Under the pieces are notes generated by a model, which was not told where the DNA came from, ran no database searches, and saw only the letters and a program-made list of their open reading frames with translations. Of a stretch of 11,016 nucleotides of DNA, positions 6,097 to 11,016 are shown in pieces. The stretch covers positions 1 to 11,016 of the forward strand of contig JASLHF010000169.1 in NCBI GenBank assembly GCA_030152275.1, read 5' to 3'. The stretch's first letter is position 1, and the number at the start of each line of letters is the position of its first letter. Position numbers and translations under genes: made by a program. The DNA comes from Acinetobacter sp. (GTDB taxonomy: Bacteria > Pseudomonadota > Gammaproteobacteria > Pseudomonadales > Moraxellaceae).

Positions 6097-7455
6097 TTGA
6101 ACAACGATTCTTCACAACTTCAGCGCGGCTTAAAAAACCGTCACATCCAGCTCATTGCCATGGGCGGTGCGATTGGTACCGGCCTGTTTTTAGGTTCTGC
6201 GCAAGTCATTCAGTCTGCCGGTCCATCCATTATTTTGGGTTATGCCATTGGCGGCCTGATTGCTTTCTTAATCATGCGCCAGTTAGGCGAAATGATTGTA
6301 CATGAGCCTGTCGCCGGTTCTTTTAGCCATTTTGCCTATAAATATTGGGGCAAATTTCCCGGCTTTTTAGCTGGCTGGAACTACTGGATTTTATATGTTC
6401 TGGTCGCAATGACCGAACTGACTGCTGTCGCCAAATATATCAATTACTGGTGGCCGCATATTCCAGCATGGATGTCAGTGCTGTTCTTTTTCGTTGTAAT
6501 TACACTGATTAATCTCGGCAATGTGAAATTTTACGGCGAATCAGAATTTTGGCTGGCCATTATTAAAGTGACCGCTGTTGTATCGATGATTTTGTTCGGC
6601 TTATATTTATTAATTACTGCCGATGCAAACTCGACCGCATCATTCTCAAATTTATGGACAGCTGGAGGCTTTTTCCCGAACGGATTTGAAGGCCTATTCT
6701 ATATGCTGGCATTTTTAATGTTCGCCTTTGGCGGTATTGAACTGATCGGCATGGCGGCAGCAGAAGCTGAAAATCCAGAAAAAACCATCCCAAAAGCCAT
6801 CAACCAAGTGGTTTTCCGAATTCTGATTTTCTATGTTGGTTCCTTGACCATTTTGCTGTCTTTAGTACCTTGGAATCAGCTTGAACTGGGCGGTTTAGAC
6901 AAAAGTCCATTCGTAATGATCTTTAGCCAGCTAGGCATCAATTGGGCAGCCCATTTGCTGAACTTCATTATTTTGACTGCAGCCCTATCTGTATATAACA
7001 GCGGCATGTACGCCAACAGCCGCATGCTTTACGGTCTTGCACAGCAAGGCAATGCGCCCAAGGTCTTTCTAAAAGTTAACCGCCAAGGCGTGCCAATCCC
7101 AGCTGTGCTGTTCTCTGCACTGCTCATCTTTGGCTGTGTTCTGCTGAACTATTTTGTGCCAGAAGATGCGCTTGGCCACTTAATTTATATTGTTGTTGGC
7201 GCACTGGTATTAAACTGGGCCATGATCTCTTTAACCCATTTTAAATTTATGCGGCACATGAAAAAGCTGGGTGAAAAAACTAAATTCCCTGCGCTTTGGT
7301 CACCATTCAGCAACGTAATTGTTCTGCTGTTCATCTGCACGATTTTATACATTATGTGGACACAAGGCTTTAAAGAATCCGTTTATATGATTCCTGTTTG
7401 GATTATCGTCATGTTTGGATTGTTTAAATCTTTGGCATCAAAACAGCAAGATTGA
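6097..7455 (+). CDS. aroP: Aromatic amino acid permease AroP
   Basis: A 452-residue inner-membrane permease of the APC superfamily (AAT family) with about 12 membrane segments; it imports phenylalanine, tyrosine and tryptophan by proton symport. It follows E. coli AroP (about 457 aa) nearly end to end: LKNRHIQLIAMGGAIGTGLF (12-31), QLGEM, AGSFSHFAYKYWG, GWNYWILYVLVAMTELTAV, MFAFGGIELIGM, PEKTIPKAINQV, LTAALSVYNS and GLAQQGNAPK. The match is better to AroP/PheP than to ProY, AnsP or GabP, though AroP and PheP cannot be fully separated by eye. The start is TTG 6097: there is no in-frame ATG or GTG between the upstream stop (6037) and the conserved N-terminus, and GGGCGAG lies just upstream. Its own terminator and the AT-rich region upstream indicate a single-gene unit. 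Confidence 0.93.
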   Translation: MNNDSSQLQRGLKNRHIQLIAMGGAIGTGLFLGSAQVIQSAGPSIILGYAIGGLIAFLIMRQLGEMIVHEPVAGSFSHFAYKYWGKFPGFLAGWNYWILYVLVAMTELTAVAKYINYWWPHIPAWMSVLFFFVVITLINLGNVKFYGESEFWLAIIKVTAVVSMILFGLYLLITADANSTASFSNLWTAGGFFPNGFEGLFYMLAFLMFAFGGIELIGMAAAEAENPEKTIPKAINQVVFRILIFYVGSLTILLSLVPWNQLELGGLDKSPFVMIFSQLGINWAAHLLNFIILTAALSVYNSGMYANSRMLYGLAQQGNAPKVFLKVNRQGVPIPAVLFSALLIFGCVLLNYFVPEDALGHLIYIVVGALVLNWAMISLTHFKFMRHMKKLGEKTKFPALWSPFSNVIVLLFICTILYIMWTQGFKESVYMIPVWIIVMFGLFKSLASKQQD

Positions 7456-7472
7456 TCCAATACTGCACAAAG

Positions 7473-7506
7473 AAAAAGTTATTGCTCCGGCAATAGCTTT
7501 TTTTTT
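7473..7506 (+). terminator. Intrinsic terminator of aroP
   Basis: AAAAAGTTATTGC (7473-7485) pairs with GCAATAGCTTTTT (7490-7502) across a TCCG tetraloop, with one G-U pair, and is followed by a T run to 7506. It begins 17 bases after the aroP stop and 33 bases before the tRNA gene. Confidence 0.9.
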
Positions 7507-7538
7507 GCCATAAATTAGAGTACATTAACTGCGCTTTT

Positions 7539-7614
7539 GCGCCCTTAGCTTAACTGGATAGAGCAGTTGCCTCCTAAGCGACCGACGTGGGTTCGAGTCC
7601 CGCAGGGCGCACCA
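7539..7614 (+). tRNA. tRNA-Arg (anticodon CCU)
   Basis: A complete 76-nt cloverleaf. The acceptor arms GCGCCCT (7539-7545) and AGGGCGC (7604-7610) pair perfectly. The D stem is 7548-7551 with 7561-7564. The anticodon stem GTTGC/GCGAC (7566-7570 with 7578-7582) holds the loop CTCCTAA, giving anticodon CCT at 7573-7575, which reads AGG. The T arm has TTCGAGT in its loop. The discriminator is A (7611) and the CCA end is encoded (7612-7614). tRNA-Arg(CCU) genes often serve as integration sites, but no integrase or repeated 3' end is visible here. Confidence 0.97.
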
Positions 7615-8228
7615 TCCTTTTAAAACCGCCCCTTCGTGCTGGGCTATTCCTGCAGATTGCTATCAGCCCGATCAGCAAGAAATGGCATAAATAGAATGCT
7701 TTTCAATTTTTATGTTCCATCACCTTTCTATTGAACCGCAGATATCTAGCTGACGGCATATTCACCTAACAATGAAACACCCATGCTGTCACAACTTCAA
7801 AATAACAATAGCAACAAGCTTTATGCTCTGCAGTCTAATTTATGCTTGAGTAAAATATTGCATCAACTCCATAGTATCTTGGGCCATATTTAAAGCTATC
7901 ATGACAGTATAATGTGATTGATTTATCAAAAAAATACTGTATTTATCACGTATTTGAAAAATATTTTTTATTTTTTAAACCCGCCTGAACAATAATTTTA
8001 AATTATAAAACAATACCTTAGATCTTGTTTATTTGAACAATAAGTGAAACTTCTCCCATCGCATGTTTTTTTATAAATGTTTTTATTCCTAGAGCATTTA
8101 CTCTTATTTTTTTTGTGCTATTTTTGTCACATGGAGTAACAATTAACCGTATTGGAAATGATAAATCCTCCATGCCAATACACCTAATAAAAACCGCCCC
8201 AAAATTGCATACCAAGGAAAGACAAAGA
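7615..8228. other. 614-bp intergenic region between tRNA-Arg and the first fadL-like gene
   Basis: No gene is recognisable on either strand. The left part has an interrupted hairpin without a T tract (TGCTGGGCT at 7637-7645 with AGCCC at 7665-7669 and AGCA at 7674-7677). The middle has a perfect TATAAT (7908-7913) with repeats around it, listed separately. From about 7915 on it is very AT-rich with long T runs. The ribosome binding site of the first fadL-like gene (AAGGA, 8214-8218) is at the right end. A 65-codon open frame on the minus strand (8018-8215) has no recognisable domain and is probably not a gene. Confidence 0.6.
7904..7948 (+). promoter_or_regulatory. Candidate promoter/operator with consensus -10
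   Basis: TATAAT at 7908-7913 matches the sigma-70 -10 consensus exactly, but no good -35 lies 16-18 bases upstream, which would fit an activator-dependent promoter. ACAGTAT (7904-7910) and ATACTGT (7934-7940) form a perfect 7-bp inverted repeat that starts in the -10. ATTTATCA occurs twice, at 7921-7928 and 7941-7948, 20 bases apart. A transcript starting near 7920 would give the first fadL-like gene a leader of about 310 bases. Inferred from sequence only. Confidence 0.3.
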
Positions 8229-9488
8229 ATGAAATTAAAAACGCTAACAACTGCCTTAATTCTTGCATCATTACCAGCAACTGGCGTATTTGCTGCAGCA
8301 TTAGATCGTTCTGGTCAATCTATTGCCGCATTTTTACAGCCGGGGAACTATTTTGAAGCGGGTATTTCTGTTCTAAATCCTGATGTTTCAGGTACAACAA
8401 ATGCCGCCTTGGGCAGCCAAGCAACTGGCGATATGGCGGGTGACTATTACTTCCCTTCCGCAGCTTTAAAATTGCAGCTGACAGATAATTTTTCATTTGG
8501 CTTACTATATGACAAACCATTTGGTTCAGATGCCGAATATACTCAATCTGTAGCATTTACCAACCCTTATCAAGGAAATACAAAGGTTGAGGTAAACACA
8601 CAAAATATTTCCATGATTTTTGGCTTCCAGCCGACTCAAAACTGGAATATTTATGCTGGTCCCGTTTATCAAACAGTTAAAGGTGATGTGTCCCTTCGTG
8701 GCGCAGCGTACAGTGTATATGGCGGTTATAACGGTGCAACTGCAGCCCCTGCAGCCAACATTCAAGCATACGATGCAAATATCGGTGAAGACTCATCTGT
8801 TGGCTGGCTGGCGGGTTTAGCGTATCAAATCCCTGAAATTGCACTTAAAGCATCTCTAACTTACCGTTCTGAAATCAAGCATGATGTAAATGTTCAAGAA
8901 ACTATCGTTAATCCAGCATTACTCGGCTTACCGGCGGCGTTAATCTCTGGCTACACTGATGGCACGACTGATATAACAACACCTCAATCGGTTAACCTTG
9001 ATTTTCAAACCGGCATCATGGCTGACACTGTTGCGTTTGCAAACTTGCGCTGGGTAAACTGGAAAGACTTTTCTATCAATCCAAACAAATTTGGCCAATT
9101 AGCAACTGCTTTAAGCAAAGCGGGTAAAGTTCCAAACAAAACTAATGGCTTTGATTTAGTGGCTTATAGCGATGACCAATACTCAGCAACTGTAGGTGTA
9201 GGCCGTAAATTAAGCGAAAAATGGGCAGGCAACGTTTCTGTTGGCTATGACACTGGTGCAGGCAACCCTGTTTCAACTTTAGGCCCAACAGAAGGCTATT
9301 GGAGTGCAGGTGTTGGCGTTCAGTTCAGCCCTGCTGCCAACTACTTTATTGCAGGCGGTGTTAAATACCTATGGCTGGGTGATGCTGATGCGCAATCAGG
9401 CGCACAATTTGGCACACCAGAAACAGTGGCCAAGTTTGAAGACAACAATGCTTGGGCATACGGTCTAAAAATTGGTTACCGTTTCTAA
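8229..9488 (+). CDS. FadL/OmpP1/TodX-type outer membrane channel, copy 1
   Basis: A 419-residue predicted outer-membrane beta-barrel of the FadL family, which moves long-chain fatty acids or other hydrophobic compounds across the outer membrane. A signal peptide (basic start, hydrophobic core, then VFA) cleaves near residue 22-23. The mature protein begins ALDRSGQSIAAFLQPGNYFEAG and ends in KIGYRF; the terminal Phe is typical of BAM-assembled barrels. YFPSAALKLQ, PFG, TYRSEIKH and YSDDQYS mark barrel strands. It is close to the family's usual length (E. coli FadL 446 aa) but has a shorter N-terminal hatch without the usual NPA motif. The start is ATG 8229, set by the signal peptide and AAGGA (8214-8218); the frame stays open to 8115 but the extra residues have no signal. 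It is a paralogue of the next gene. The substrate is unknown; fatty acids, alkanes, esters or aromatics are all possible. Confidence 0.9.
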   Translation: MKLKTLTTALILASLPATGVFAAALDRSGQSIAAFLQPGNYFEAGISVLNPDVSGTTNAALGSQATGDMAGDYYFPSAALKLQLTDNFSFGLLYDKPFGSDAEYTQSVAFTNPYQGNTKVEVNTQNISMIFGFQPTQNWNIYAGPVYQTVKGDVSLRGAAYSVYGGYNGATAAPAANIQAYDANIGEDSSVGWLAGLAYQIPEIALKASLTYRSEIKHDVNVQETIVNPALLGLPAALISGYTDGTTDITTPQSVNLDFQTGIMADTVAFANLRWVNWKDFSINPNKFGQLATALSKAGKVPNKTNGFDLVAYSDDQYSATVGVGRKLSEKWAGNVSVGYDTGAGNPVSTLGPTEGYWSAGVGVQFSPAANYFIAGGVKYLWLGDADAQSGAQFGTPETVAKFEDNNAWAYGLKIGYRF

Positions 9489-9502
9489 TAATATAATTTA
9501 AT

Positions 9503-9533
9503 AAACAGACTGCAGTTCACTGCAGTCTGTTTT
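9503..9533 (+). terminator. Intrinsic terminator of FadL-type gene copy 1
   Basis: A perfect 13-bp stem, AAACAGACTGCAG (9503-9515) with CTGCAGTCTGTTT (9520-9532), with a TTCA loop, 14 bases after the stop codon. The following tract is T-rich but broken (TTTCTATTTT), so termination may be partial. Confidence 0.8.
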
Positions 9534-9536
9534 CTA

Positions 9537-9567
9537 TTTTAAATGCCTAAAATTAAGGCATTTAAAA
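9537..9567. repeat. Second inverted repeat after FadL-type copy 1
   Basis: TTTTAAATGCCT (9537-9548) and AGGCATTTAAAA (9556-9567) form a perfect 12-bp inverted repeat with a 7-base spacer, immediately after the terminator hairpin. With no long T tract on the plus strand it is probably a backup 3'-end structure rather than an independent terminator. Confidence 0.5.
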
Positions 9568-9656
9568 TACCCCCTAAACACCCAGATCCAAATAAAATAT
9601 TTACTCTAATTATTATTTAAAAATCATTTAGATAGATTGCTTTAAATAGAACTATT

Positions 9657-9703
9657 GCTCTATACAACTGTTTTTTTTGTATTGTTCAGTTCATTTATAG
9701 AGC
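9657..9703 (+). promoter_or_regulatory. Long nested inverted repeat upstream of FadL-type copy 2
   Basis: GCTCTATA (9657-9664) and TATAGAGC (9696-9703) are perfect complements, and just inside them AACTG (9666-9670) pairs with CAGTT (9687-9691). Together they make a 13-bp interrupted stem around a T-rich 16-base loop, 84 bases before the start codon. It could be a paired operator or a leader hairpin. No T tract follows, so it is not a terminator. Function inferred. Confidence 0.35.
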
Positions 9704-9786
9704 GGTCTAAAGTATTTACTCATTTTTTTAATATGTTACTTTCCCTGCATTGATTGTTGACTAAAAGTTACAAACAGGGAAAACTC

Positions 9787-10968
9787 ATGCAGCTCAGCCA
9801 GTTATCTAAAGCTATTCTCATCACTTTACTGCCTTCAACTTCTGTATTTGCAGCAGGCCTAGACCGTTCTGGGCAGTCTATTTCAGCCTTTTTACAGCCC
9901 GGTAATTACGCAGAAGCAGGAATTTCCGTACTCGATCCAACTGTAGAAGGTAAAGCAAAATCATCTTTGGGCGGCGGCAATCTGTCAGATATGGGTGATG
10001 ACTATTATTTCCCTAGCGCTGCGATTAAAGTTCAAGCGACAGATGAAATTTCTTTAGGTCTTTTATACGATCAGCCATTCGGTGCAGATGCAACTTACGG
10101 CATTGATTCCGGCGTATTTAATAAAGGTACAGAATCAACTACAGTGAAAGTGCGCACAAACAATTTAACTGCGCTTATTGGCTATCAGCCAACTGAAAAC
10201 TGGAACTTCTATGCCGGCCCAGTATGGCAAACAGTAAAAGCGGATATCTCTTTACGCGGCAGCGCTTATTCACTGCTCAGCGGTTATAACATTCATGTTA
10301 AACAGAAAGACGCATATGGCTGGGCTGCCGGTTTTGCTTACCAAATTCCTGAAATTGCGTTAAAAGCTGCTGTAACGTATCGTTCAGAAATTAAGCACAA
10401 AGCAACTGGTGAAGAAACTTATACGCTTTCATCTCCTATGACTGTTGCTCCTGGTGTTACTCTACCTACAGGTACTACGATCGGTTTAGCTGACGCTCGT
10501 GTTGATGCAATTACACCGCAATCTGTAAACGTAGATTTACAAACTGGTATTGCTGCAAACACTTTAGCTTTTGCTAACCTTCGCTGGGTTCATTGGGATC
10601 AATTTGCAGTAACACCGCAAGCATTATTCCAACGTTCAGGCGGCAACAATTTAATTGATTATTCTGACGATCAGTACTCAATCACTACAGGTATTTCTCG
10701 TAAGTTCAATGATAAATGGGCGGGTACTGCAGCTGTGGGTTATGACTCTGGTGCTGGCAACCCTATTACGACTTTAGGCCCTGTTGAAGGGAATTGGAAT
10801 GTTGGTCTAGGTGGTCAATATAGTCCTGCTGAAAACTATTTCATCCAAGCAGGTGTTAAATACTTCTGGTTAGGTGATGCTGAAGCGCAAACTGGCGGAC
10901 AAGTAAAAGCAGACTTTACTGATAACCATGCTCTAGGCTATGGCTTAAAAATTGGTTACAAATTCTAA
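9787..10968 (+). CDS. FadL/OmpP1/TodX-type outer membrane channel, copy 2
   Basis: A 393-residue predicted outer-membrane barrel, a clear paralogue of the preceding gene. Shared runs include LDRSGQSI, FLQPGNY, DYYFPSAA, YQIPEIALKA, TYRSEIKH, YSDDQYS and GAGNP. The signal peptide ends at VFA (19-22) and the protein ends KIGYKF with a terminal Phe. Several loops differ: after SGYN the copy is about 14 residues shorter, and the segments after the FANLRW strand and near the C-terminus are also shorter, while the loop after TYRSEIKH is different and slightly longer. Such changes suggest different substrates or phage and antibody exposure. The start is ATG 9787, with AGGGA (9776-9780) six bases upstream; a TTG at 9754 would only add 11 residues before the signal. 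It has its own 298-bp upstream region and terminator, so it may be regulated apart from copy 1. Substrate unknown. Confidence 0.9.
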   Translation: MQLSQLSKAILITLLPSTSVFAAGLDRSGQSISAFLQPGNYAEAGISVLDPTVEGKAKSSLGGGNLSDMGDDYYFPSAAIKVQATDEISLGLLYDQPFGADATYGIDSGVFNKGTESTTVKVRTNNLTALIGYQPTENWNFYAGPVWQTVKADISLRGSAYSLLSGYNIHVKQKDAYGWAAGFAYQIPEIALKAAVTYRSEIKHKATGEETYTLSSPMTVAPGVTLPTGTTIGLADARVDAITPQSVNVDLQTGIAANTLAFANLRWVHWDQFAVTPQALFQRSGGNNLIDYSDDQYSITTGISRKFNDKWAGTAAVGYDSGAGNPITTLGPVEGNWNVGLGGQYSPAENYFIQAGVKYFWLGDAEAQTGGQVKADFTDNHALGYGLKIGYKF

Positions 10969-10983
10969 TATTTTTGTGCAAAC

Positions 10984-11006
10984 AAGGCTCTTCTTAGAGC
11001 CTTTTT
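10984..11006 (+). terminator. Intrinsic terminator of FadL-type gene copy 2
   Basis: AAGGCTCT (10984-10991) pairs with AGAGCCTT (10996-11003) across a TCTT loop and runs into a T-rich tail, 15 bases after the stop codon. It closes the window. Confidence 0.88.
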
Positions 11007-11016
11007 GTTTTTATAA

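Noticed and set aside
7637..7677. Hairpin after tRNA-Arg as its terminator
   Set aside because: The stem is interrupted by a 4-base bulge, has a loop of 19 bases and no T tract follows.
8018..8215. A 65-codon open frame on the minus strand upstream of the first FadL-type gene
   Set aside because: Low-complexity AT-rich DNA, no ribosome binding site seen, no recognisable domain, and it overlaps the likely leader of the fadL-like gene.
8115..8228. N-terminal extension of FadL-type copy 1
   Set aside because: It would bury the signal peptide 38 residues inside the protein, which is incompatible with outer-membrane export; ATG 8229 with AAGGA upstream is better.
1..11016. A defence system, mobile element, CRISPR array or novel gene cluster
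   Set aside because: Every sizeable coding region belongs to a known housekeeping, transport or signalling family; no transposase, integrase, terminal inverted repeats, regular spacer repeats or toxin-antitoxin pair is visible.

Overview
The window looks like ordinary chromosomal DNA from a gammaproteobacterium, most likely Acinetobacter or a close relative. That placement is inferred from the gene set, moderate-to-low GC with AT-rich intergenic stretches, and the style of the FadL-type porins; no rRNA or species marker is present. I see no insertion sequence, integrase, phage gene, CRISPR array or toxin-antitoxin pair, and no defence or biosynthetic cluster. It reads as a run of housekeeping, transport and signalling genes, mostly single-gene transcription units bounded by clear intrinsic terminators.

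Left part: the C-terminal end of an SPFH/Band 7 membrane protein (QmcA/stomatin type) with a strong terminator, then the Na+/proline symporter putP. putP converges on ispA (farnesyl diphosphate synthase, minus strand), with a bidirectional terminator at the putP end. Upstream of ispA on the minus strand are a 183-bp gap that holds a possible 19-codon leader ORF, then a PAS-GGDEF diguanylate cyclase, a strong terminator, and prpF, which encodes the 2-methylaconitate isomerase of the AcnD-dependent methylcitrate cycle. prpF stands alone here, without acnD or prpC.

Middle: an AT-rich 325-bp divergent region with two inverted repeats separates prpF from aroP, an aromatic amino acid permease with a TTG start. 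aroP ends in a terminator directly followed by tRNA-Arg(CCU).

Right part: after a 614-bp stretch without a recognisable gene, two tandem paralogous FadL/OmpP1/TodX-type outer membrane channels fill the last 2.8 kb. Each has its own signal peptide, ribosome binding site and downstream terminator. Both belong to a form with a shortened N-terminal hatch.

Functionally, the window combines nutrient uptake (proline, aromatic amino acids, hydrophobic compounds across the outer membrane), isoprenoid precursor synthesis, propionate catabolism and c-di-GMP signalling. The genes do not form one pathway. The items most worth a second look are the tandem short-hatch FadL pair and its upstream DNA, the small ORF and hairpins ahead of ispA, and several perfect inverted repeats in promoter regions.
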